Shown in pieces: positions 7,301-15,277 of a DNA stretch of 37,233 nucleotides. Position numbers and translations under genes: made by a program. The notes under the pieces are model-generated. The model made no database searches, had not been told where the DNA came from, and was given only the letters and a program-made list of their open reading frames with translations. Positions within the stretch are counted from its first letter, which is position 1. Each line of letters opens with the position of its first letter. Origin of the DNA: an uncultured Lutimaribacter sp. (GTDB taxonomy: Bacteria > Pseudomonadota > Alphaproteobacteria > Rhodobacterales > Rhodobacteraceae); contig CAJXSO010000027.1 of NCBI GenBank assembly GCA_913061505.1, forward strand, positions 1 to 37,233. Direction: 5' to 3'.

Positions 7301-7501
7301 GTGGATTGGCCGGGTTTGATGCGGTTGGGTTTGGGGGTGCTGCGCTTGTCGCCAGATGCGTTTTGGGCGCTGACCCCGGCCGAGCTGATGTTGATGAGCG
7401 GCCATACCCCTGGGGCGGTGCCCATGGGGCAGGCGCGTTTGGCGCAGATTTTGGCGGAATTTCCAGATGTGCCACAGGAGGTAACGAATGGCAGACTATG
7501 A
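7301..7501 (+). CDS. orfg10.1: GTA g10.1, phage tail assembly chaperone
   Basis: 66 aa, small protein matching the RcGTA g10.1 slot (rcc01693-like). It has the characteristic pattern in which SPDAFWALTPAEL is followed by a Met/Leu segment. It probably binds the tape measure before tail assembly. The start is GTG 7301, with GGTGGGG at 7286-7292 as a possible ribosome binding site. It is in the same frame as g10 and separated from it only by TAG-GCC. It overlaps g11 by 14 nt and carries the g11 ribosome binding site. Confidence 0.8.
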   Translation: MDWPGLMRLGLGVLRLSPDAFWALTPAELMLMSGHTPGAVPMGQARLAQILAEFPDVPQEVTNGRL

Positions 7502-8150
7502 CAAAAGCGATGGGTTTGACGGCCAGCTTGATGGGCTGGACACCGCCCTGGGCGATGTGGCCGCGCTGACCGCGGGTTTCGAGGTGGCATTGCGCGGCTT
7601 GCGTGGGGCAATGGTGGAAACCCAGGCCGATATCGGCACGCTAGAGCGCGGCTTGTCGCGGGGGTTGCGGCGGGCCTTTGATGGGCTGCTTTTGGATGGT
7701 CTGAAATTATCAGACGCGCTGGAAAGCGTGGCGCGCAGTATGATTGCCACCAGCTATTCTGCAGCGGTGCGCCCAGTGACGTCGCATTTGGGCCAGGCCT
7801 TGATCGATGGGGTGGGCAGCGTTTTTGGCGCGGTGTTGCCCTTTGCCCAAGGGGCAGGTTTCACCCAAGGGCGGGTGATGCCCTTTGCCAAGGGTGGGGT
7901 GGTCAGCGGGCCTAGCCTGTTTGCCATGCGCGGGGGCACGGGGCTGATGGGCGAGGCGGGGCCCGAGGCCATCATGCCCTTGGCGCGGGGGGCCGATGGT
8001 GCCTTGGGCGTGCGTATGCAGGGCGGGGGGCGGCCGGTGAATGTTGTGATGAACATCACCACCCCCGATGTCGAGGGGTTTCGCCGCAGTCAAAGCCAAT
8101 TGGCCGGGCAAATGGCGCGGGCTTTGGGGCGTGGGCAACGCAACGGCTAA
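7488..8150 (+). CDS. orfg11: GTA g11, short tape measure protein
   Basis: 220 aa, the tape measure protein that sets tail length; it is short, consistent with the ~50-nm GTA tail. The N-terminal region (about 1-95) is helical, with an amphipathic segment around GLSRGLRRAFDGLLLDGLKL. The family's conserved core includes MPFAKGGVVSGP, a GLMGEAGPEAIMPL motif seen in many phage tape measures, and VNVVMNITTPD. A perfect AGGAGGT Shine-Dalgarno at 7476-7482 precedes the ATG and lies inside g10.1. Confidence 0.92.
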   Translation: MADYDKSDGFDGQLDGLDTALGDVAALTAGFEVALRGLRGAMVETQADIGTLERGLSRGLRRAFDGLLLDGLKLSDALESVARSMIATSYSAAVRPVTSHLGQALIDGVGSVFGAVLPFAQGAGFTQGRVMPFAKGGVVSGPSLFAMRGGTGLMGEAGPEAIMPLARGADGALGVRMQGGGRPVNVVMNITTPDVEGFRRSQSQLAGQMARALGRGQRNG

Positions 8151-8159
8151 GAGGGTGAT

Positions 8160-8792
8160 ATGGGGTTTCATGAGATACGGTTTCCCGCCAACCTGAGCTT
8201 TGGCTCGGTCGGTGGGCCAGAGCGGCGCACCGAAGTGGTGACGCTGAGCAACGGCTACGAAGAACGCAACAGCCCTTGGGCACATTCGCGCCGGCGGTAT
8301 GACGCGGGGGTTGGGTTGCGCAGCCTAGATGACGTGGCCGCGCTGATTGCGTTTTTCGAGGCGCGCCACGGGCGCCTTTATGGGTTTCGCTGGAAAGATT
8401 GGGCTGATTACAAATCGTGCCTGCCGTCGGCTGTGCCGGGGTTTGACGATCAGGTGATCGGCTATGGCGATGGGCAAGAGCGGGTTTTTCAACTGCGAAA
8501 ATCCTATCAATCGGGCTCTAACGTCTATGAGCGCCCGATTGAAAAACCGGTAAGGGGCAGTGTTTTTGTGGGGGTCGAGGGCGACCCACAGCAAGAAGGC
8601 CAGCATTGGCAGGTAGATTACGCGCGTGGCACAATCCAGTTTGCCGCGGCACCTGCCCCGGGGCTAGAGATAACGGCAGGGTTTGAATTTGACGTTCCGG
8701 TGCGTTTTGACACGGACCGTATTCAAACCAGTGTGGCCAGTTTTCGTGCGGGCGACGTGCCCGATGTGCCGGTGATCGAGGTGCGGCTATGA
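8160..8792 (+). CDS. orfg12: GTA g12, distal tail protein (DUF2460)
   Basis: 210 aa, DUF2460 family. In RcGTA it forms the ring at the distal end of the tail tube that starts the baseplate. Diagnostic features are the N-terminal GFHEIRFPANLSFGSVGGPE, the RHGRLYGFRWKDWADYKSC segment and VGVEGDPQQ with the following strand. It starts nine bases after the g11 stop and overlaps g13 by 4 nt (ATGA). Confidence 0.94.
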   Translation: MGFHEIRFPANLSFGSVGGPERRTEVVTLSNGYEERNSPWAHSRRRYDAGVGLRSLDDVAALIAFFEARHGRLYGFRWKDWADYKSCLPSAVPGFDDQVIGYGDGQERVFQLRKSYQSGSNVYERPIEKPVRGSVFVGVEGDPQQEGQHWQVDYARGTIQFAAAPAPGLEITAGFEFDVPVRFDTDRIQTSVASFRAGDVPDVPVIEVRL

Positions 8793-9676
8793 GCGGGTCA
8801 CGCGGGTTATTGGCGCATTTGAAAAGCGGCCACAGCACGGTTGCCAATGCCTGGGCTGTGCGGCGCCGCGATGGGCTGCGCCTTGGCTTTACCGATCATG
8901 ATTGTGCGGTAGAGTTCGATGGGCTTGAATTCCTACCCAGCAGTGGCATGACGGCCAGCGCCTTGCAATTGGGCAATGGCTTGGCGGTGGATAACGCCGA
9001 AGCCATGGGCGTGTTGCAAGACGCGCGTATCCGCGCGGATGACATTGCGGCGGGCCGCTATGACGGGGCCGAGGTGGAAATATGGCGGGTGAACTGGGCA
9101 AACCCAGAGGAACGCCACCTGCGGTTTTGCGGGCATTTTGGTGAAATCCGCCATGGTGACGGGGCTTTTTATGTAGAATTGCGGGGTTTAAGCGAGGCGC
9201 TTAATCGCCCGGTTGGGCGGGTGTATCAAAAACCATGCCCGGCTGTGCTGGGGGATGCGGCCTGTGGGTTTGATCTGTCGCGTGATGGGTTCAAAGCGGT
9301 TGGGCAGGTGGTTGCGCTGGGGGCAGACCACAGCTTGCAGGTGGCTTTGGCCGGCAGCTTTGAGGCGGGTTGGTTTGCCCGTGGGGTGCTGGAGGTGGAA
9401 AGCGGTGCAGCTTTGGGGCTGCGCGGTGTGATCAAGCACGACGTCGCGCTAGATGGCGGGCAGCGCCAGATTGGCCTATGGGCCGAGCTGGGGGCCGATG
9501 TGGCACCGGGCGACCAGGTTATACTGGTGGCCGGTTGCGACAAACGCGTTGAAACATGCCGGTTCAAATTCGACAACCTTCTGAATTTTCAAGGCTTTCC
9601 TGATATTCCCTCAGAAGACTGGATGCTGGTTCACCCAGCCCGTTCTGCGGATTTGACGGGGGGCAGCCGGCGATGA
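8789..9676 (+). CDS. orfg13: GTA g13, baseplate hub protein (DUF2163)
   Basis: 295 aa, DUF2163 family hub protein, comparable to lambda gpL. The N-terminal DUF2163 domain spans about residues 1-165; a C-terminal domain ends with the conserved KFDNLLNFQGFPDIPSED. Four cysteines, Cys150, Cys159, Cys250 and Cys257, are arranged as expected for the iron-sulfur cluster site known from gpL-type hubs. The cluster itself is inferred, not seen. It is coupled at both ends by 4-nt overlaps with g12 and g14. Confidence 0.93.
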   Translation: MSGSRGLLAHLKSGHSTVANAWAVRRRDGLRLGFTDHDCAVEFDGLEFLPSSGMTASALQLGNGLAVDNAEAMGVLQDARIRADDIAAGRYDGAEVEIWRVNWANPEERHLRFCGHFGEIRHGDGAFYVELRGLSEALNRPVGRVYQKPCPAVLGDAACGFDLSRDGFKAVGQVVALGADHSLQVALAGSFEAGWFARGVLEVESGAALGLRGVIKHDVALDGGQRQIGLWAELGADVAPGDQVILVAGCDKRVETCRFKFDNLLNFQGFPDIPSEDWMLVHPARSADLTGGSRR

Positions 9677-10119
9677 GCACACAAACAAGCCGTGCGGTCA
9701 TCGCGGCGGCACGCCGTTGGCTGGGCACGCCTTATCGCCATCAGGCCAGCACCATGGGCGCCGGCTGCGATTGTTTGGGCCTGATCAGGGGCGTCTGGCG
9801 CGAGGTGCTGGGCCCCGAGCCGGAACTGCCCCCGGCCTATAGCCAGATGTGGGGCGAGCTGGGCCAGGACGAGCTGCTGTGGCAGGCCGCTTTGCGGCAT
9901 TTGCAGCCTGTTGATCATCTTGGCTGGCAGGGCGGTGACGTGGTGCTTTTGCGTATGCGCCAGGGGGCGGTGGCCAAGCATTTGGGCATCTTGGTGCAGC
10001 TGCACCCAGAGGCGCGGTTTATTCATGCCTATTCAGGGCATGGCGTGGTGGAAAGCGCACTCAGCGCCCCTTGGGCGCGGCGGGTGGTGGCGCGATTTCG
10101 GTTTCCGGAAAAGGGGTAG
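9673..10119 (+). CDS. orfg14: GTA g14, NlpC/P60 cell wall peptidase
   Basis: 148 aa, NlpC/P60 family phage-type peptidase that cuts recipient peptidoglycan during DNA delivery. The catalytic Cys34 lies in GAGCDCLGL and the catalytic His103 in VAKHLGI. A third polar residue follows near the FIHAYSGHGVVES strand. It sits between the hub and fibre proteins, as in RcGTA where gp14 is a tail-tip component. The ATG overlaps the g13 stop. Confidence 0.94.
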   Translation: MSTQTSRAVIAAARRWLGTPYRHQASTMGAGCDCLGLIRGVWREVLGPEPELPPAYSQMWGELGQDELLWQAALRHLQPVDHLGWQGGDVVLLRMRQGAVAKHLGILVQLHPEARFIHAYSGHGVVESALSAPWARRVVARFRFPEKG

Positions 10120-10122
10120 GGT

Positions 10123-13100
10123 ATGGCCACGGTCATTTTAAGCGCTGCGGGTGCAGCTGTGGGCGGGGCCGTTGGTGGGCAGGCTTTGGGCCTGTCGGCC
10201 GCGGTTTGGGGGCGGTTTGCTGGGGCGGCGGTTGGCCGTGTCTTGGATCAGCGCCTTTTGGGCCAAGGCAGCGAGGTGGTAGAACAGGGCCGCGTAGATC
10301 GCTTGCGCCTGACCGGGGCGGGCGAGGGGGCGCCGGTGCCGCATGTGTTTGGGCGCGTGCGCATTGGCGGCCAGGTGATTTGGGCCAGTGCCTTTGCCGA
10401 ACATGTCAGCGTGACCCAAGGCAGCCGCGGGGGAAAGGGCACGCCCCAACCCGCCACGCCCACGACGGTGCGCTATAGCTATTCTGTCAGCTTGGCGGTG
10501 GCTTTGTGTGCCGGGCCCATCGCCGGTGTGCAGCGGGTTTGGGCCGATGGGGCGGAACTGGCTGTGGAAGATGTGGTGATGCGCGTCTACACAGGCAGTG
10601 ATACCCAATTGCCCGACCCCAAGATCGAGGCCATCGAGGGCGCGGGCAGCGTGCCGGCCTACCGCGGCACCGCCTATGTTGTATTCGAGGATCTGCCGCT
10701 AGAGGCCTTTGGCAACCGGGTGCCGCAGTTTAGCTTCGAGGTGCTATGCCCCGAAGAAAACGGTGGCCCTGATGGCGACCCGGCGCAAAACGTACAGGCC
10801 GTGGCCTTGATGCCGGGAACGGGCGAATATGCATTGGCCAGCCAGCCGGTATCGGTGCAATTTGGCCCCGGCGCGATGGGTAGCCGCAATGTGAACACGC
10901 CATCGGGCCAGCCAGACCTGGTGACAGCGCTGGATGCCTTGGCACTAGAGGCGCCTGCCTGTCAGGCTGTGTCTTTGGTGGTGAGCTGGTTTGGCGATGA
11001 CCTGCGGGCCGGTCAATGCCAATTGCGCCCCCTAGTTGAACAGCGCAACCATGATGGGCGCGAAATGCCATGGCAGGTCAGTGGCCTTGGCCGCGCACAG
11101 GCGGGGGCTGTGCCCCATGAAAATGGCCGCGCGGTTTATGGCGGCACCCCGGCAGATGCCTCGGTGGTGCAGGCGATCCGGCTGCTGCGGGGGCGTGGCC
11201 AGGCGGTGATGTTTTACCCCTTTATCTTGATGCAGCAGCTCAGCGGTAATGGCCGCCCCGACCCATGGGGCCAGGCGGCTGAACAGCCGCGCCTGCCCTG
11301 GCGCGGGCGGATCACCGGCGCCTTTGCACCGGGCCAGCCTGGCAGCCCTGATGGCACAGATGCCGCCGATGCCGAGGTGGCCAGCTTTATGGGGCAGGCA
11401 CGCGCGCATCATTTCCAGATCATCGGGGGGCAGGTGTATTACTCGGGCCCCGAAGATTGGGGCTATGCCCGATTTATCCTGCATTATGCCGCCCTTTGCG
11501 CGGCGGCGGGCGGCGTGGACAGTTTTTGCATCGGCTCGGAAATGCGCGGGCTGAGCACGCTACGGGGGCGGCAGGGCTTTCCCTTTGTGCAGGCTTTGCG
11601 CAGCCTGGCGGGCGAGGTGCGCAGCCTGTTGGGCGCAGATGTGAAACTGGGCTATGCGGCGGATTGGAGCGAATATTTCGGCTATCACCCCCAAGACGGC
11701 AGCAATGACCTGTTTTTTCATCTAGATCCGTTATGGGCAGACCCCGAGATCGATTTCATCGGGATCGACAATTACATGCCCCTGTCTGATTGGCGCGATG
11801 GCGAGGCCCATTTGGATGCGCATTGGGGCGATGGGCGTGCCTTGGGGTATTTGCAGGCCGGTATCGAGGGCGGCGAAGGGTATGACTGGTATTACCCAAG
11901 CCCCGAGGCGCGCGCAGCCCAACAGCGCCAGCCCATTACCGATGGGGCCTATGGCGAACCATGGGTGTGGCGCTATAAAGACATGCGCAATTGGTGGGCC
12001 AACCCCCATCACGAGCGCATAGCGGGCCTGCGCCAAGAACAGCCCACGCCTTGGGTGCCCATGTCGAAGCCAATTTGGTTTACCGAATTTGGCTGCCCTG
12101 CGGTGGACAAGGGGGCCAACCAGCCCAATAAATTCCTAGATCCAAAATCCTCGGAATCGGGCTTGCCGTTTTTCTCGAACGGGCAGCGCGATGATGCGAT
12201 GCAGATGGCCTATTTGCGCGCCATGCTTGGCTATTGGGCCCGGCCCGAGGTGAACCCCATCTCGCCGGTTTATGGCGGCGCGATGATTGATATGTCGCGG
12301 GCCTTCGTGTGGGCATGGGATGCCCGGCCATACCCGGCATTTCCCGGGCGCCAAGAGCTGTGGGATGATGGGCAAAACCATGCGCGCGGCCATTGGGTGA
12401 CAGGGCGTTTGGGCACGCGTTCGGTTGGGTCGGTGATCAAGGCGTTATGTGGCTTGGCCGGGCTTGCGCGGGTAGATACCAGCGCCTTGCCCGCGGTGCT
12501 AAGCGGCTATGTGCTGGACGATATCAGCGATATTCGCCGGGCGTTGCAGCCTTTGATGCTGGCCTATGGGGTGGATGTGGCAGACCGCGAAGGGGTGCTG
12601 ACATTTTTGCCGCGCACCGGGCGGCTGGCTACATCGCTGGAAAGCGCGGATTTGGTGCAAACCCAGCAATTGGATGCGGTGGTGCAGATCACGCGCGCGG
12701 CCGAGGCCGAAATGCAGGGCAGGGTGCGGCTGAAATTTTTTGAATCTGGCGGAAATTATGATGTGATCGCCGAGGAAACCGTGCTGCCCGACGACCAAAG
12801 CCATACGGTTTCCACCACAGAGATTCCGCTGGTTATGACGCGCGCGCAGGGGCGGCAGCTGCTTGAGCGGTGGTTGGCCGAGGCGCGGGTGGCGCGCGAT
12901 GTCGCGCGATTTGCCTTGCCGCCATCACGCTTGGATTTGGGTGTGGGCGATTTGGTGCGCTTGCCCGGTGTTTCTGGGCAATTTCGGATCGACCGGATCG
13001 AAGAGCAGGGCCTGCGCCTGTGCGAGGCCACACGCGCCGCGCCGCAGCTTTATCAGCCTGCAGGTTTTGAAGATACAGTGCCAAGGCAGACACCGTTTTT

Positions 13101-14040
13101 GGCGGCTTTGCCTGTGGATGCGGTGTTTTTGGATCTGCCATTGATGCGCGGCCAGGAACAGCCCCATGCCCCCCATGTCGCCATCAGCGCCGAGCCGTGG
13201 CAGGGCGCTGTTGCGGTTTATGGGGGCAGCGACGCACAGGATTTCACCCTGGATCTGGTGGTGGGCGCGCGCGCCATCATGGGGGCGCTTAGCGCGCCTT
13301 TGGCTGCGCACCCGCCCGGGCGCTTTGATTGGGGTGGCCAATTAGAGGTGCAGCTGATTTCGGGCCATTTAACCTCGGTCACGCCCGAGGCCTTGTTGAG
13401 CGGCGCCAATTTGGCCGCGATCGGCGACGGCAGCCCCGAGGGCTGGGAGCTGGTGCAATTTGGCCAAGCCCAGCTGTTGGCGCCGGGGCGCTTTTTGCTG
13501 CGCCAGCTGTTGCGCGGGCAATTGGGCAGCGAGGCGGTGATGCCCGCGCAATGGCCGGTGGGCAGCCGATTTGTGCTGCTTGATCAGGCGGTGGAACAGC
13601 TGCCCATGGCCCCCAGCCAGCGCGGGATCGAGCGGCAGTTTCGCATCGGCCCGGCGCGCAGGCCGGTTACGGATGCCAGTTTCACCCCCCAGCGCCATGC
13701 CTTTGCCGGCGTTGGGCTGCGCCCGCTTGCGCCTGTGCATCTGCGCGCGGTTTCTCATGCCGGCGGGCTGGCCCTGTCGTGGGTGCGGCGAACCCGCATT
13801 GATGGCGACGCCTGGGAGGGCTTAGAGGTGCCATTGGGCGAGGAAAGCGAGCGCTATTTGCTGCGCATTCTCCAAGCCGGGCAGATCCGCCACGAAGAGC
13901 TGCTAAGCACCCCGTATTGGGACATGCCCGCAGCCTTAGCTGCGGCTTTGGCACCGGGCGAGGTTCAGGCCGAAGTGGCGCAGGTGTCGGCCGTGTCTGG
14001 CCCGGGCTATAGCGCCCGGCTGAGGGTGCAGATGGGCTGA
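10123..14040 (+). CDS. orfg15: GTA g15, giant hub/fibre host-specificity protein
   Basis: 1305 aa, the largest GTA protein. It forms the tail-tip hub and fibre that contact the host and open the delivery channel. The glycine/alanine-rich N-terminus (about 1-45) resembles an insertion segment. A GTA TIM-barrel domain spans roughly residues 430-740. A Phage-tail_3 type domain follows around 790-960, and beta-rich domains fill the C-terminus. Glu473 (CIGSEM) and Glu655 (WFTEFG) occupy positions like the acid/base and nucleophile of glycoside hydrolase barrels. It starts four bases after g14. Confidence 0.95.
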   Translation: MATVILSAAGAAVGGAVGGQALGLSAAVWGRFAGAAVGRVLDQRLLGQGSEVVEQGRVDRLRLTGAGEGAPVPHVFGRVRIGGQVIWASAFAEHVSVTQGSRGGKGTPQPATPTTVRYSYSVSLAVALCAGPIAGVQRVWADGAELAVEDVVMRVYTGSDTQLPDPKIEAIEGAGSVPAYRGTAYVVFEDLPLEAFGNRVPQFSFEVLCPEENGGPDGDPAQNVQAVALMPGTGEYALASQPVSVQFGPGAMGSRNVNTPSGQPDLVTALDALALEAPACQAVSLVVSWFGDDLRAGQCQLRPLVEQRNHDGREMPWQVSGLGRAQAGAVPHENGRAVYGGTPADASVVQAIRLLRGRGQAVMFYPFILMQQLSGNGRPDPWGQAAEQPRLPWRGRITGAFAPGQPGSPDGTDAADAEVASFMGQARAHHFQIIGGQVYYSGPEDWGYARFILHYAALCAAAGGVDSFCIGSEMRGLSTLRGRQGFPFVQALRSLAGEVRSLLGADVKLGYAADWSEYFGYHPQDGSNDLFFHLDPLWADPEIDFIGIDNYMPLSDWRDGEAHLDAHWGDGRALGYLQAGIEGGEGYDWYYPSPEARAAQQRQPITDGAYGEPWVWRYKDMRNWWANPHHERIAGLRQEQPTPWVPMSKPIWFTEFGCPAVDKGANQPNKFLDPKSSESGLPFFSNGQRDDAMQMAYLRAMLGYWARPEVNPISPVYGGAMIDMSRAFVWAWDARPYPAFPGRQELWDDGQNHARGHWVTGRLGTRSVGSVIKALCGLAGLARVDTSALPAVLSGYVLDDISDIRRALQPLMLAYGVDVADREGVLTFLPRTGRLATSLESADLVQTQQLDAVVQITRAAEAEMQGRVRLKFFESGGNYDVIAEETVLPDDQSHTVSTTEIPLVMTRAQGRQLLERWLAEARVARDVARFALPPSRLDLGVGDLVRLPGVSGQFRIDRIEEQGLRLCEATRAAPQLYQPAGFEDTVPRQTPFLAALPVDAVFLDLPLMRGQEQPHAPHVAISAEPWQGAVAVYGGSDAQDFTLDLVVGARAIMGALSAPLAAHPPGRFDWGGQLEVQLISGHLTSVTPEALLSGANLAAIGDGSPEGWELVQFGQAQLLAPGRFLLRQLLRGQLGSEAVMPAQWPVGSRFVLLDQAVEQLPMAPSQRGIERQFRIGPARRPVTDASFTPQRHAFAGVGLRPLAPVHLRAVSHAGGLALSWVRRTRIDGDAWEGLEVPLGEESERYLLRILQAGQIRHEELLSTPYWDMPAALAAALAPGEVQAEVAQVSAVSGPGYSARLRVQMG

Positions 14041-14324
14041 TGCGGCGTGTCATGCATGGGGATTTGGTAGCCGCAGCGCGGGCCTTGCTGCCAGTACCAC
14101 CCACCCAGCGCGCGGCGCAGATTGCCCGCTGGCTGGCCGAAGCACATGCCGCAGATCGCTATTTTCGCCGCCTTGGGCGGGTGCATCGGCATTGGGGCGA
14201 TGGCAGCCTGCGCACCCGCGTTTTGGGGGCGCCGCTACCGCCCGAGCCAGCCCTGAACCAGCCTGATTATCTGCATTGTCTCAGCTGCGTCTTAAACGCG
14301 TTGGCAAGGCGGGCCGGGGGCTAA
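14040..14324 (+). CDS. Small unknown protein coupled to GTA g15
   Basis: 94 aa, rich in Arg, Ala and His, with helices around residues 8-50 (DLVAAARALLPVPPTQRAAQ, then IARWLAEAHAADRYFRRLGR). Cysteines lie at 80 and 83. I do not recognise a function. Its ATG overlaps the g15 TGA (TGATG), so it should be translated with the GTA operon. That makes it a candidate GTA accessory protein, although it is not one of the numbered RcGTA structural genes. It could also simply be a conserved neighbour. No membrane segment or signal peptide is visible. Confidence 0.65.
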   Translation: MRRVMHGDLVAAARALLPVPPTQRAAQIARWLAEAHAADRYFRRLGRVHRHWGDGSLRTRVLGAPLPPEPALNQPDYLHCLSCVLNALARRAGG

Positions 14325-14338
14325 CGTGGGGGCGTGGA

Positions 14339-14366
14339 TTGCATTTTCAAATTGTCTTTCTATCTG
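14339..14366 (+). promoter_or_regulatory. Weak candidate promoter for cysE
   Basis: TTGCAT (14339-14344) and TATCTG (14361-14366) are 16 bp apart in the AT-richer gap before cysE. A second -35-like TTGTCT is at 14352-14357. The match is modest; it is listed because cysE is a housekeeping gene and would need expression separate from the GTA operon. Confidence 0.25.
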
Positions 14367-14397
14367 TTAAGCTACGCGCAACCACGGAGGAAAGATC

Positions 14398-15204
14398 ATG
14401 GCCGAGACGCGCAAAAAACTGGCAGAGATTGATCCGGTCTGGTCGCGCATTCGCGACGAGGCACATGCGGCAGTGCAAGCCGAACCTTTGTTGGGTGGCT
14501 TGATCCATCTTTCTGTGCTGCATCACGAAACGTTGGAATGCGCTTTGGGCTATCGCATTGCGCTGAAACTTGGCTCGGGCGAAATGTCTGAGCAACTGAT
14601 CCGCGAGATCTGTGATGCGGCCTATTCCAGCGATAAAGATCTGGCACAGGCGGCCCGGGCTGACATCGTTGCAACCTACGAGCGCGACCCGGCGTGCCAC
14701 CGCTTCTTGCAGCCTGTTTTGTTTTTCAAGGGGTTTCAGGCGCTGCAGGCGTATCGTATCGCGCATTGGCTGTGGCGGCAGGGCAGGCAGGATATGGCGT
14801 ATTTGTTTCAAATGCGCACATCCGAGGTCTTTGGCGTTGATATCCACCCGGCCGCCCGTATTGGCCGGGGTATTATGATTGATCATGCCCATTCTATCGT
14901 GATCGGTGAGACCGCTGTGGTGGGCGATAATGTGTCGATGTTGCATTCGGTCACTTTGGGTGGCACGGGCAAGGAAGAGGAAGATCGCCACCCCAAAATT
15001 GGCGATGGTGTATTGATTGGCGCTGGCGCCAAGGTGTTGGGCAATATCAAGGTTGGCTATTGCTCGCGCATTGCGGCGGGCTCTGTTGTGCTGCACGAAG
15101 TGCCGCCAAAATCAACTGTGGCGGGCGTGCCTGCCAAAGTGGTGGGCGAGGCCGGCTGTTCGACCCCGTCGATCACAATGGATCAGCTGTTGCGCGGGCA
15201 GTGA
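14398..15204 (+). CDS. cysE: Serine O-acetyltransferase
   Basis: 268 aa. It transfers acetyl from acetyl-CoA to L-serine, giving O-acetylserine for cysteine synthesis. An N-terminal helical domain (about 1-140) is followed by a left-handed parallel beta-helix of hexapeptide repeats (about 145-235). Asp148 and His163 (IDHAHS) match the catalytic pair of the family; the VTLGGTGKEEEDRHPKIGDG loop is typical. The C-terminal tail ends without the usual terminal isoleucine that contacts cysteine synthase. Start ATG 14398 has GGAGGA upstream. Its location just behind a GTA cluster is, as far as I recall, recurrent in Rhodobacterales. Confidence 0.95.
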   Translation: MAETRKKLAEIDPVWSRIRDEAHAAVQAEPLLGGLIHLSVLHHETLECALGYRIALKLGSGEMSEQLIREICDAAYSSDKDLAQAARADIVATYERDPACHRFLQPVLFFKGFQALQAYRIAHWLWRQGRQDMAYLFQMRTSEVFGVDIHPAARIGRGIMIDHAHSIVIGETAVVGDNVSMLHSVTLGGTGKEEEDRHPKIGDGVLIGAGAKVLGNIKVGYCSRIAAGSVVLHEVPPKSTVAGVPAKVVGEAGCSTPSITMDQLLRGQ

Positions 15205-15228
15205 CGCAGGCACTATCGCCCGAAAACC

Positions 15229-15258
15229 AAAAAAGCCCCGCAAATGCGGGGCTTTTTG
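15229..15258. terminator. Bidirectional terminator between cysE and pdhC
   Basis: A 7-bp GC stem GCCCCGC (15235-15241) and GCGGGGC (15246-15252) with an AAAT loop is flanked by an A-tract before (15229-15234) and TTTTT after (15253-15257). It therefore works as an intrinsic terminator for cysE on + and for the pdh operon on -. Confidence 0.88.
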
Positions 15259-15277
15259 TTTGCATGTCTGGGTTTTA

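Larger units (their letters stand above)
141..14040 (+). other. Complete RcGTA-type gene transfer agent structural cluster
   Basis: Seventeen consecutive + strand genes match the RcGTA head-tail cluster in content and order (g1, g2, g3, g3.5, g4 to g10, g10.1, g11 to g15). In known GTAs the particle packages about 4 kb of random host DNA and passes it to related cells. It is a domesticated, vertically inherited phage remnant. No integrase, excisionase, replication or lysis gene is visible here, as expected for a GTA whose lysis and regulatory genes lie elsewhere. All reading frames are intact and most junctions overlap by 1-14 nt, so the cluster appears maintained under selection. Confidence 0.95.

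Noticed and set aside
11249-13583. Several overlapping + and - strand frames inside g15.
   Set aside because: They are shadows of the g15 coding frame; compositions are Ala/Gly/Arg-rich and no start has a good ribosome binding site.
141-14040. Considered a complete active prophage rather than a GTA.
   Set aside because: There is no integrase, repressor, replication, holin or endolysin gene or attachment site, and the gene set and order match the RcGTA structural cluster exactly, flanked directly by cysE.
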